64,000 bases of DNA from Pleodorina starrii (lineage: Eukaryota; Chlorophyta; Chlorophyceae; Chlamydomonadales; Volvocaceae). The notes beneath the pieces are model-generated. The model saw only the letters and a list, made by a program, of their open reading frames with translations. It ran no database searches and was not told the DNA's origin. How positions within the stretch are numbered: the stretch's first letter is position 1; every line of letters begins with the position of its first letter. Positions 1 to 11,648 of this stretch are shown piece by piece. A program made the translations under genes and the position numbers. The stretch covers positions 62,001 through 126,000 of the forward strand of contig BRXU01000060.1 in NCBI GenBank assembly GCA_030267565.1, given 5' to 3'.

Positions 1-1344
1 CGGCAATGGGGAGCGGCAATGCGAGCGAGGCAAGGAGCGAACAGGCAGGCAAAGCAAAAACACGCGGAAACCCACTAACGAGCTGGGGCGGCGACGCGGC
101 GCAAAAGAGGGCGGGATGGGAGAGCGGGGCGGATAAGATGGGATACGGAAGGGTAAAAAGTACGACAGTAGGCGGCAAAGGGCAGGGAAGAAAAGGGCAA
201 AGAGAAAGAGAAAGGCAGAGGGAACGGCAAGGGGACTAGGCAAGGAGAACGGCAAAGGGACAACTGAATGCAAGCGGAACGGAGCGCGGGGTAGGGGACG
301 AGGGCGGAGGCGCAGGCGAAGAGAAGGGAGAAGGGCGGCAGGAGGGGAGGTGGCAGAGGCGACGCGACGTCGGCTGTCGGAGGTGGCATAGGGCAGGGTG
401 CGTCGGGGGGAAGAAATCGGGGGGTCGGGAGGAGGGAAACCAGACGGGGAGATGCCACGGGATGAGGGAAGGGGAAGGGGATGCAGACCGGGGGCGGGCC
501 AACGTGTTGGCTCCCCACCGCACCGGCTGCGCGAGGTACCCACATGCATGAGGGGTACCTCGCTATGGCAAGGTCGCAAGGTAGGTGCGGAGGCGGGGGC
601 AGGACATGGGCCAGGCAGGGGCAGGGGCGGGAGCAGGACATGGGCAAGGCAGGGGAAGGGGTGGGGGCGGGGGCAGGGGCGGGGGCATGGGCAAGGCAAG
701 GGAAGGGGTGGGGGCGGGACATGGGCCGGGCAGGGGCAGGGGCGGGGGGTGGGAGGTATGCGGCCCGGGGTGTGCGGAGAAGACCGGACAGGCAACAGGA
801 CAAACGGGGGCAAGGGAAGGGGGGGATGGGTGGGCGGATGGGAGGGAGAGGGTGGATATTTGGGGGGTATAAATAAAATTTCGCAGCGGGGGGGAGGGTA
901 AAACAAGGAGATTCCGCGGCGGAGGGACGGAGACGGCGTTTAGCGAACGGGGGGAAGGGAGGGAGGAAGGGGGAGGGGAAGGGGGGTTTACGTAGCAGTG
1001 GGATGCGTCATTGGATCTGGCAAGGGGGTAGCAACCAGCCACTCTCCCTCCCTCCCTGGATTGAGGGCAGAGACACAGAGAGAAACTAAGGACCAGGGAG
1101 GAGGGGGACCAGGCTGTTGGCCTCACGCGGGTTTGCGCGTGTGTGGCACCTGCCCTGCCGCAACAAGACCCCCGATTCTCCGCAACACCCGAACGCGCAA
1201 CACCGTAACCGACCCACAAGTCGTCGGGCCCCTCGTCCCCTCGTGTCCCCTCGTGTCCCCTCGTGTCCCCTCGTTCCTCGCTCGCTCGCTCGCTCGCTGG
1301 TCGCTGCCGACCGACTGCGCTGCCGCCCGGTGCCGAGTGCTCAC
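1..1344 (-). other. Incomplete ETF-QO intron, low-complexity G-rich sequence
   Basis: This is the interior of the intron that follows the last visible ETF-QO exon; its donor is gtgagc at 1344. On the plus strand it is strongly G/A-rich (about 200-1000), with many gggg tracts, then a (CGCT)n patch near 1283-1302. It carries a copy of the dispersed repeat (872-965) described below. I looked on both strands for the missing ETF-QO C-terminus (the FLNVPK-type region and the 4Fe-4S cysteines) and did not find it here. Confidence 0.6.
872..965. repeat. Dispersed intronic repeat, block A copy (reverse orientation)
   Basis: It contains TTCGCAGCGGGG, then ATTCCGCGGCGGAGGGACGG and GTTTAGCGAACGG. The second part is the reverse complement of the block GTTCGCTAACGCCGTC / CCGCTGCGGTAT seen in introns near 52501 and 56099. 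Because ETF-QO is on the minus strand, the block is in sense orientation relative to its host gene. Confidence 0.55.
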
Positions 1345-1965
1345 CCTCGTTGAGCGTACGGGCGCCGTACTGCAGGCACGTGCCGCCGTCGATGTGGCTC
1401 CGTACGGCAGGGTGCGACTTCCACCGCTGGAATTCCTGCGGGGGTGGACGGAGGGGGGGAAGGAGGGTAGGGAGGGTGGGGGTGGGGGGTTGGGAAGGCG
1501 GCAGCCGGGCAGGTACAGATCCACAACCGTGTTTTTATACACACATACCGTACACACACATATATATACGTGCGAGCTCGGGTACGTGCGGGTACGGGTG
1601 TGGTACGGGTGTGTGTGTACGTGTGTGCGTGTATTGTGTGATTGTATACATGTGTGTGTGTAAGTGTGTGTGCGGGTATTCAGAACGAAGGCCTTTGAGA
1701 CGTTCGCGGCCGCGGCCGGGCCACCGACAACTCCGCCCGCCGGGTCAGCCAGCCGGGGGTCACACAGTCACACTGTGCGACGTGGAGCCCAACAGAGGCC
1801 CCGCAGTGTGGTAATGGTGTTATGCTGGGATCATGTTGGGAGTTTCCTTCCCGAGGCCCCGGCGTCCTCCCCAGCGCCGGGGATGCCGCAAGCTCGGCAA
1901 GGCTCTTCCAACAGTTAGACGTTATCCGTCGCGTGCCCCCCACATGCCTGGTTCGCTGTCTCACT

Positions 1966-1998
<33 letters not shown>

Positions 1999-3034
1999 CT
2001 CCAGCCTACCCAGCCTACACAGCCAACCCAGCACTCGGCACCCAGCACTCGGCATTCCGCACCTGGAAGGTGTTGATGTGGGGGTTGGAGTAGTCGAGGC
2101 CGATGACATAACCCAGCGCCACCCGCCTGTCCGACATGTGGTAGATGAAACCACCGCCGTACGTGTCGTACGAGGCGGGGAAGCCGATGGTGTGTACGAC
2201 GGTGCCCGGCTTGTGCTGCGACTCGGGCACCTGCCACACCTGTTGGGGTGGACGGGGTTTTAGGGGTTTTACGGTTTTAGGGTTTTAGGGTTTTAGGGTT
2301 TTAGGGTAGGATGGGGACGGACGGGGCCGTTGAAGGCCGAGATGGGGCTGGTGAGACACGTGAAGCGAACACCGGCGTGCGACCCCTCTCCCTCTCCCTC
2401 CCCCCCTCTTCTCCTCCTCCCCCTCCCCCTCGGTTCGACCGTCTCCGCTGCGGTATCATTTTTTACCCCTCGGTTCGACCGGGTCGCCTTAGCCCTCGGT
2501 TACTGCGCTGCGGTGGTGCCTCCTTTCCTCCTCCCTCCCTCTCCTCGCCTCTCTCCTCGTATCGTGTCGTATCATCAAGAAAGGTGCTGGTAAGGGGTGG
2601 TGCGCTTCCGCGGGGACCGACTGCCGCGGCGCGGCGCGACGCCTTCGGGGGCCCCCACCCGTGCACCCGGACTCGCGCCAACACCCCCTCCCCGTCCCTC
2701 GCCTCCCTGCCCCGCCCCCCGGCCCCTCGATGCCCACCCTCCACCCGTGCGCCCCATAGCTCATCCCACCCAGCCACCGTAATCACCCCAGCTACCGGTA
2801 GTATACCCGCAGAAATGGCACGCATTTCACTCTCAGTCCACCCACCCCTCCGCCTCCTACCCAACCCCGACCCACCCTCCTACCCACCCACCACCCACCC
2901 ACCCACCCAGCCAGCCAGGCCCCACCCCGGACGACCTGCCTCACCTCCTTTATGCCCAATGCGTACGTCTGCGGCTCCGCCCTAGCAGCCTGGCGCAAAC
3001 CGAATCGGCTCATGACCTCCTGAAACACGGGGAG

Positions 3035-3065
<31 letters not shown>

Positions 3066-3714
3066 GTGGTGGGGGTGGTATCAGCAGCAGCAGTTATCAG
3101 CGGAGGGAGGGAGGTGTTGAGAAGGCGGGGGTTGGAGGAGAGAATGCTCAGGGTTCTGCAAGCTTTTAAAATACGGTACCCCAAAGAGACGTGGTCGCTG
3201 TGTTGGTAGCGTGCTGGTACGTGCGGGCGTGCCTGCGTGCGTGCGTGCGTCTGTGAGCGAGAATTATCGTGGGCAGGCGCGTGGGCAGGCAGCTGAAGAG
3301 TGTCAAGGGTGGAGGACGAAGGGGCAGCGTGCAGCCGAGACCCCGTCACGCAGGCACGCACATACCGTACACATACGCCCAAGAATACAAATACACACAC
3401 ATACACACACACGACCACACACACACCGGCACGCACCTCGGACAGCGAGCCCCGGCAGCCCTCCGCCAGCAGTGTCACCCGGGCCCGCAGGTCCACCCCG
3501 GGTGCGAAGTTGGGTTTGGGCCGACCGTCGCGGCTGATACCAAAGTCGTTGGTGGCGACCCCCTCCACGTGACCGTCCCAGCCGTACAGAACCTGGAGGG
3601 TGGGGGGAGGGGTGGAGGGATGGTGCGGAAAACAAGAACAAAAGAGGCTTGCGCGCGCATACGGTAAGCAGGCAGACAGGCAGGCAGGCAGACAGGCAGG
3701 CAGGCAGGCAGGCA

Positions 3715-3752
<38 letters not shown>

Positions 3753-5897
3753 CGGGCAGGCAGGCAGGCGGGCGGGCAGGCAGGCGGGCGGGCACGCACG
3801 GGTGCGCTGAATGCGTAACTTGACGACCCGCCACAAGGGCCCGCTATAACGACCCGCTACAACGGTCCGCCACAACGACCCACCACAACGGCCCGACACA
3901 AGGGCCCGCTGTAACGACCCGCTATAACGACCCGCCACATCGGCACCATGACGCCCCAACGACCCGCCACCAAGACGGCGCCAAGCACCGATGAAGCGCG
4001 CGGATGGCTCTGCCTCCGACCCGTGACGTTTACTCCCTGCCCCGACCCCGGCCCACCCCAACCCACTCCCACCCTGACTACCCCCACTCCCCACCCCACC
4101 CCCCCCCCCCCCACACCACACTACCAAACCCCCACAACCACCGCATATCCGCTCCCGCATCCCCATATCCGCACACCCTCACATCCCCACGCACATCCCC
4201 ACACGTACACCCGCAGCTCCGCACACCCCCAATTTCCCCCGCAATGCCCCTCACCTTCTTGGCCGCGAACCCCGGGTATATCTCCACCCCCAGCGCCTCC
4301 GCCCTTCGCGCCATCCATCGAGTCACCTCGCTCAGGCTGACCACGTAGTTGCTCTTGTTCTTGCCCCGATTGGACATGGAGGGGGGGGTGGGCAGCCGCA
4401 GCGACCAGGAGGGGCCGCCCAGGAGCAGTGTCGAGTCGCGGCTGGCCAGGACCTGGGTGGGGTAGAGTGGGGTTGGGGGTAATAAGAACGGCCCGGGGCG
4501 AGGGGAACGCAACGCAGTGTGGTTGGGGGGCGGGGGGTTATCCACGTATAGGCCGGAGCCCGTGAACGGTAAAGTAACAGGGGGGCTGGGGCGGGGGGAA
4601 AGGGGAAGGGGTTGGGGGCTTCCCCTTCACCGGCCCTTTCTTTCCCAGTCGCCCTTCCCCTTCCGACCCCCACGGGAGTGCTGCCCTCCCCTCGGCCAGC
4701 CCCTCGGCTCTACACGAATCGAAGCCAGGATCGGAGCCAGGCCAGCCCTCCCTGGTCCCAACGTCCCCCGGGATGACGGCCTGCAGGCGGCAGGTCTGTG
4801 CGGGCTTGGGGCGACGGGTTTGGGCCGCGGGGCGGGGCCCCCTTCACAGCATCGCCAAAGGGCCCCTGCCTCACTGCCTCGTTCCGAGTCGAGGCAGTGC
4901 CGCGGATCCCAATCCTCGGCCGCCGCCGCGGATCGAACCCGGGACCTCAGCCTTACCGTACCTTGATGGGGCAGTCCGCGTCCTCCTTCCAGCCCGGCAG
5001 CAGCTCATCCAGTGCCCGGGTCTCCAGCACATTGCCCGACAGGGTGTGGGAGCCCACCTCGGCGCCCTTCTCGATGACGCACACGCTCACGTCCTTGCCA
5101 GCGGACTGGCATTGCTGCGGGTGTGTGTGCGTGTGTGTAGGGGGGGACATGGGGCGAGCGGGAAGGCGCGGAGGTGGGGATGCGGTGGGGGAGGGGCGGG
5201 AAGGGTAGCCGAAAGGGTGGGGAGGGAAGGGGTTAGGCGGGAAATGGCACTTTGGTGTGGGTCGTGGGGCGGGGGCTGAGAGAGGCGACCCGCAGCGAAG
5301 TCGGGGGGGGGGGGAGAGGCAGGGAGCTGGTGGCATGGGCGGCAGGGAGGCGCAGGCTGGCGTACGAAAGGGGGGAGGGATCCGCACGCACGCATGCCGG
5401 TCCGCGCCCAACACCTGCTGCGCTCCGCCAGTCCGCAACGTGAAACCCTCGTGAAATCATAGGGACCAGGCACTGAGGAAAAAGGGGACCAATCGGATAC
5501 CTAGACTTGAACACCACGACAGCGCTCTCTCTAGCCGTCTGGCATCCTTGGCCCAAACCGGAGGGGACAGGCCATCCATCCGTCCACCACCATCGTCATC
5601 GGCCAACCCGGAAAATCCGTCGGGCGCCTGACGTGAAAGGTGTGTCCCAGACCGTTAACGGATTATACATCTACGGGAACGCACCGTTTTTATGCGTATG
5701 GCGGCCGATAAGCCCGCGGGACCCGCCCCCACGACCAGCACATCGTAGTTCATCTGCTCACGGGACGGTTGGGGCGGTGCCGACGCATCCGCTGACGCCC
5801 ATGCTGAAGTTCGCAACAAGCGCCAGGCGGTCAACGCAGGAAGGCCCTTGGAGCGAGCCGCAACCGCCGTGCGACTTGCAAGCCACGCCGGAATCAT
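1345..5897 (-). CDS. ETFDH: Electron transfer flavoprotein-ubiquinone oxidoreductase (ETF-QO), mitochondrial; 3' end off window
   Basis: ETF-QO passes electrons from reduced electron-transfer flavoprotein to ubiquinone at the mitochondrial inner membrane, linking fatty-acid and amino-acid oxidation to respiration. Seven exons on the minus strand: 5897-5685, 5114-4962, 4452-4255, 3592-3437, 3019-2945, 2239-2063 and 1435-1345. All have GT/AG borders and consistent phase, giving 354 codons plus one base. The chosen ATG opens an Arg/Ala/Ser-rich segment without acidic residues (about residues 1-35), typical of a mitochondrial presequence. It is followed by NYDVLVVGAGPAG (GAGPAG at 57-62), the FAD dinucleotide-binding motif. 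Further family signatures are VCVIEKGAEVGSHTLSG, EALGVEIYPGFAA, LLAEGCRGSL and YDTYGGGFIYHM. The last visible exon ends ...GARTLNE. The C-terminal 4Fe-4S cysteines (family length about 600 aa) must lie left of base 1, so bases 1-1344 are intron. The gene is head-to-head with the next gene. The family assignment is very secure; the exact start is slightly less so. Confidence 0.93.
2254..2307. repeat. Interstitial telomere-like repeat (TTTTAGGG)n
   Basis: About six tandem units of TTTTAGGG, with two imperfect ones, form the Chlamydomonas-type telomere repeat. On the minus (gene) strand it reads CCCTAAAA and ends only about 14 bases upstream of the ETF-QO 3' splice site at 2240, so it occupies the usual branch-point/pyrimidine-tract position of that intron. 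Confidence 0.85.
3667..3795. repeat. (GGCA)n microsatellite in ETF-QO intron
   Basis: About 30 tandem units of CAGG/GGCA, interrupted by single CAGA and CGGG variants, lie in the ETF-QO intron 3593-4254. It is ordinary slipped-strand repeat sequence and has no coding role. Confidence 0.9.
4475..4579. repeat. Dispersed composite repeat, blocks D and B, in ETF-QO intron
   Basis: Block D (GGTAATAAGAACGGCCCGGG, then GGGGAACGCAACGCAG) is followed by block B in reverse (TTATCCACGTATAGGCCGGA, then GCCCGTGAACGGTAA). The same D plus reverse-B arrangement recurs at 13711-13822, which shows that they are parts of one element. Relative to the minus-strand gene, block B is in sense orientation and lies about 80 bases from the 3' splice site at 4453. 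Confidence 0.75.
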
Positions 5898-8059
5898 TTG
5901 TATCAACAGTGCCGATCGGAATATAACCTGGATTTCGTCATAAACATGCACTCTACAGAGGCTGTTGGCGAGGCTTTCCTGAGGTAAAGTCCGTGTAATC
6001 AATTTATCGAGACGACCATCGAGATACGGGAGATATCCATCTGCGGTGGGAGCCTGTAAGATATTATCCTGGTTCTCAATTCGGCATTGCTGACAGCGTT
6101 CTGTAGGCGTGTACGAAATGCTTGCTGACGGTTGCCCTGACGGTTGTCCAAAGCCCCACGCAACGGTATCCGGATTCCGATACTGTGATGCCTCCCACCC
6201 GCTGATGCATGCAGTTCGCCATCGGTGTGCTCAGCCTCGCAATTGTTGGCCTCGGTCCTGAACCTTTATTGCCCAACTGCAATGCCCCCAGCTCAGCTTT
6301 GCCCGTCTGCCGTCTCGCAGTGTGCCGTACAATAGGCCAACTGTTTAACGAACACCACCCAATCAAGGACCAGGTGTGCAGCAGGTCCACTCCAAGCATG
6401 CCGATAACACGGGCGCCTCCATGGCCATCCCAACAAAGAGGCCGCCGGTGGGTCACAAGGGGGCCGCTGGCGGTGCACGCCGTGCTTGAATGACGGTTCA
6501 CCTGGTTCACAATTAGGAAGGAAGGCGCCGGCCTGTCATTACTCAGCCGCGTTGTACGGCATACCGTACTCCTAGGACTGCCTAGGCGCATGAACGAACG
6601 GTGGACTTGGTTTCGTGCTCATGTGCACACACACGCATCGATTCTACGTACGGAGACAGCTCTGCGGATTGCGGTGCCGGTACAGTACGCGTTGGTTGTT
6701 ATTACAAGGACCTTCAGCCCCTTCCCAGGCTGTTGTTGTTGCTGCTGTCACAAGGGCTTCAGACCCCAGACCATCGGTGGGGCAGAACTAACTCAGCGGG
6801 CCAAGCAACTGGCAGTGCATTGCAGCGGAGACGATGCGTATACCGGTATTTGGGTGGCCGATCGAAGCACGAAAGTACGCCACAGCGGTGTTTGCTAAGT
6901 CGAGTGAGTGCATGGCCGTAGTCGCAATCCGCAAGCTGAGGACGACGCCGACTGCGTGCGCAGCTGGGGCAGCAAGGCACCTGCTGACAGCACCTGATAC
7001 CGACGGCGTCTGTGATGCCATGGCCGCGCAGCCGCAGCGGCGGCGGCGGTCGATCGTACTTTATGCATGCACCGCACTCCTCGCTCGGCAGGGCCTCTGC
7101 CGGTGAGACGGCCGCCTGGTTCCAGTCGTTGTGGATTTCAGTTCCGTCAATCGATCGATCGATCAGTTGTCCTGGCCTGGCCGCAAAAACGCGGTAAACC
7201 GGGCCTTCTGGGGAGCCTCAGGTGTATGTCCACAGCTGGCGTCGTGAGAGGCCCTTTGCGAGCGCGCCGCAATGTATTCCCCGTGTGTGGGGCCATGCGT
7301 ATGGCATGGGGCCAAACAAGGGCATGAGTGAGTGGTAATGACCGGTATTGCACAATTGCAGTCATGATGATGACTGTGCACATGCGGCCGCTTCACCACC
7401 GCCAGGACTGCCAGGCCAACCAACGAAGGGGCCGAAGGAAAGTACTCAAGTGCTGAAGTCAGCGTTCGGGCGATTTGTGCGGGACGGCAATCCAATGCTG
7501 CTGCTTCCGAGCGTTCGACCAGGGTTTGGTGTTACCGGTATGGTTTGACCGCGCTTGGTCGGCGGTTGGGTTCGAACTAGATTATTCGGCAGCGGGTGCC
7601 TGCAGGCCTGCCTGCATCCTGCCTGCCTTGCTTGCACTATCACCCTGGCCGCTTCAGCCCCACCAAGTTCCGTTAGGGACGTAATCTGCCAGGTTAAGCT
7701 TTTGGAGGAGGGTTCCGTAACTGACGGATGGCGCAGCTTGCTTTTTAGGCATCCGGTAAACGTTGCACCGTTGAGCCGCGTCAGACTACCGGTACAGTAC
7801 AGTGTGTGAACACTGGACGGGGCAGCGGCGGTTGCGGTCCTTGGCGCCGGAACTGGCCCAGCTGACGGAATGCGCACGCCGTTCGAGGCGCCATCGCAGA
7901 CACGTTTCCGTGAGATGCCTTGCTTAGCCTGTGCCAAGATTCAAAACAAAACTGCCGGCCGCTGTCGGCGGGTGCCGTCCCCTTTCAATACGGTAGTAAC
8001 GGCCGTAGTTAGCCGACGCAACGGTTGGCGACACGGCTCGGGCGCGGCCTTCGCTACAC
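5898..8059. other. Divergent intergenic region, no gene recognised
   Basis: This separates the 5' ends of ETF-QO (minus) and the hnRNP Q-domain gene (plus), so it should hold both promoters. It is less GC-rich than the genes. Open frames here (for example 6076-6591 on the minus strand) show no family signature and no splice continuity. A (CGAT)n patch lies at about 7148-7162. GTACGGCA-like 8-mers and ACCGGTA motifs are frequent. I see no transposon ends. Confidence 0.5.
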
Positions 8060-8067
8060 TATAAAAG
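8060..8067 (+). promoter_or_regulatory. TATA-box candidate for the hnRNP Q-domain gene
   Basis: TATAAAAG lies in a GC-rich setting about 310 bases upstream of the chosen ATG at 8377. It would allow a 5' UTR of roughly 280 bases. This is assigned only from sequence and position. Confidence 0.45.
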
Positions 8068-8376
8068 CGGCCGCAAAGGTTCAGAGTTTGGGTAGGTATA
8101 AGCTCATACTTGCATTCTAGTATCTCTGAGATTTGCTCCAAACCGACCACGCAAGGCAGCCGTCTAGGTCTCAGCCTGCTCGGCGCATTCAGTCGTCCGA
8201 GTGCTTGCACGCAGCGCTGCACCGCCTGGCCATCGCGTCCCTGCCTTTGGGCGGAGTTCCCCCGGTGCAGCACTTCCCCATATTCCCTGCCCTCTTCCGG
8301 AAGAATTCGGCCCTCTGCCGGCCCTCAACGCTCCACACTTCGCACTCCACATTTCCATACTAACCAAGCACAGCAA

Positions 8377-11300
8377 ATGGCGACGGCCGCCAACCCCCAC
8401 AACCACCCAGGCGACGTGGCGGCGGGGGACCACGACCGCGCCGCCGCCGCCGCCACCGCCGCCGCCGTGCTCGGCTCCTCACTCCATCCGAACCTCCTGC
8501 ACCTCGTCCTCAGCCCCACCTCCCTCCAGCCAGCCCCAGTCGCGTACCTGACCGAGCCGCGCGATTTAACTGAAGAACCCAAGGCGGGTGGCTGCGAGGC
8601 CGCAGGCAACCAACCACCCGCCGCCGCCGCCGCCTCCAAGGACGCGAGTCAGACGGCGACGCAGCACCAAAATGGCAGCAGCGCGGATGAGGCGGGGCCA
8701 TCGAGCGGCGGCAACGCCGCCGGCATTTTCTGCCAGGCCGGCTCCAAGGTGGCGGCGGCGGGTGCTGACAGCATCCAGGATGCGAGGCAGCCAGCGGACG
8801 AGGAGCGGGGCGCTGTCGTGCAGCCGGCCGGCGGGCCGCTGCCTCCGCTGCCGCGGCTTGCCTTGAAGGGCGACGCAACGCTGGCCTCGATGTCCTCATG
8901 CCCCAGCGGCAGCAGCGCAGTAGGCAGGGGCAGCAGCGGCATCAACGGCAGCAGTGGCATGAACGACATCAACGACATCAACGGCATCAACGGCATCAAC
9001 GGCATCAACGGCATCAACGGCGGCATCAACGGCAGCAGCGCAGTAGGCAGCGGCAGCAGCGGCATCAACGGCAGCAGCGGCATCAGCGGCATCAACGGCA
9101 TCAACGACATAAACGGCATCAACGGCGTCAGCGGCAGTACGAGCAACGCCGCGCCGGCGGAGCTGGGCCTCCGGGTCGCGAACACGTGTCGCGGGACCGC
9201 AATGGTGAGTGGGACTCGGATGGGAGGGCACATCGGAGCATCCCGAGCAGAAGAAGTTCCGTCTGCAGCCGAATATCGGCGGCGATCGACACTGCCATAC
9301 CCCACGTTGCCGACCGCAGGTAACGGTCGTAATGCTGCTGTTGAACTCCTCCCCGGAATTTCAACCCATCTCATGCCGGCATGCGCGTTCCCGCTCCATC
9401 ATTACGGTATCAACAGTATCCCACCCTTATCACCCCGAATTCCACCTCCCCAACCTCCCTCCCTCCCCCCTCCCCCAACCTCCCTCCCTGGACCCTGTCA
9501 GGATATGCTCATGGAGGTTCTGCTGCAGACGGTGTCCCTGCAGGTCAGTCAGGGCGCCAGGGAGGGCGCCAGGGAGGGCGGCAGGGAGGGCGGCAGGGAG
9601 GGCGGCAGGGAGGGCGGCAGGGAGGGCGGCAGGGCGGCCCGGAGTAGTGCCCGGCGTCCATTCCAACCTCCGTCAAACTCCACAAATAGATCGATGCTCC
9701 AATCGGTCACAGATGTGGAGGTAGCACACAGCCTAGCTATCGAATTGTAGCTATCGGGAGCACCGCCAAGAGAATCACCACCCCACATCCAACTCTGTAG
9801 GCAGAGCCCTTTCGTCGTCACTCACACACACGCACACTCTTACACACACGCATGCACGTACACACACACACGCGCACATCATACACATACATGGGTGATC
9901 CATTTGGGCCGAATGTAAAACGGTTCACGCATATTTCCTGTGCATGTGGTACCTTGCTGCCCCCCCCCCGCTCCCGCCCCTGTCACCCAACCCATCCCCG
10001 AACGCCCAGTCCTTCTGTCCCTAAAACCCTAAAACCCTAATACCCTAAACCCCTAAACCCCTAATACCCTAATTCCCTAATACCCTAATACCCAAAACCT
10101 CACACACAAAAAACAATGACACAGGACACGGTTACGATCCTGCTCAAGATGGGATCCCACAGCGCCTGGGGCGGCTTCCGGGACCATGCCACCGCCCTCG
10201 TCACCGCGGCCCTGAGACCCGACGCTGCGAGCTCCGCCGCCACCGGCGCCGCCGCCGCATCCCTGGAGCCGCCGACGCCGGCGCACTCCGCGCCGAGCGC
10301 CGTCCCCGGGGCGACCTCTGGCCTCACCGCCAGCGGCGGCGGCGGCGGCGGCGCGGCACCGGCGGAGGCGGCCGGCGGCGCGCCGTCCAGCGACCTTGCT
10401 GGCGACGTCGACACTGTTGCAGCGGCCAGCGCCGCCGCTGCCGCCGCCGTGTCCTTCGCCGCCGCAATGCTGCTCCGAAACCAGAGTCTCCTTCAGCAGC
10501 TGCCCCACCCGGCCGAGTCGTCGGCAGCGCAGCCGAACCCCCAGCTGCCGAGCCCCATTCCGGGCGGCCTTTCCGAAGGTGGCCTGGCGGCGGAGGAGGA
10601 GGGCGGCCCGGCGGCGGCGGTGGCGGCGGCGTTGGCCGCTGCCAGCGGCGTGACGCCGCCGTACGATGACGGCGCCGCCGGATCCGGTCGCGAGCTGGCG
10701 CTGGTGGCTCGGCAGCGCGCGCAGTCAGACGGTTTGTGCTTGCAGCCGGCGCCGGCGCCGGGGTCGTTTCCGACGCGCGGCGGCGCCATGTCGTGGAGCG
10801 GCGGCCCGCCGCCGACGCAGACCCACGGGTCGGTCGTCAACCACGGCGGTGGCGGCGGCGGCGGCGGCCCCTTCGGCAGCCCCCTGTCGCTCTGCGGCGA
10901 CCCGGTGACTGGGGGGACCGACCCACCTTCGGCCGACCCACCTATTGTTATTGAGGCTCACGGCAGCGGCGAGTGGGTGGTTGCAGATCTGCTGGGACCT
11001 GCCGTACAGGAGAAGATCCAGAACGTGCTGAACACGTGCCACCCGCACATCAGGGTGAGCTCGGCGGCTTGCAGTATCATTAGGTACGGCATATATGCCG
11101 TACAGTGCGTTTCCTGTCCCCAAAAGAGCGCTGCCGTTTCCTGAATCTATGGAAGGGCGGCGGCGTTTGAATCTACCTGGCTCCCGCTTTGCTGTCCGCA
11201 GGTCGAGCATTTTGACGTCGGAGTGCTGCACTGGCTGCTACAGCTGCAGCTGCATTTCGGCGAGCTGAGTGCGGTGTATGCACTGCACGTCTTGGAAACT

Positions 11301-11589
11301 TCGTCAGGCCTGGAGGTGAGTGCGTGTATGGGTATGTGCGTACGTGCACATAACTTTATGTGTGTGAGGTGGTGGGGGTGGGGGTGGGGGTTGTGTGATA
11401 GAGGGAGGGACAGAGGAGAGAGATATTGCGTGTGGGCGCGTCCGGATGTGTGTGTGAGAGAGAGAGGGAGACAGAGGAGAGAGAGGGAGACAGAGACGGA
11501 GAGGGCTAAAAGATGTAGAACCGCGGCGATGGAAAAGAGAGAGAGAGAGAGAGAGAGAGATTGAGATTGAGAGAGAGAGAGAGATTGAG

Positions 11590-11648
<59 letters not shown>

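Noticed and set aside
4915..4945. tRNA T-arm or B-box-like string (GGGTTCGATCC on the minus strand) next to an ETF-QO exon
   Set aside because: No matching acceptor, D or anticodon arms at tRNA spacing. At most a fragment of a tRNA-derived repeat.
6076..6591. Minus-strand frame with RVIGMLGVDLL, reminiscent of retropepsin flaps
   Set aside because: Only one short hydrophobic match, no DTG active site, no flanking gag or reverse-transcriptase sequence.
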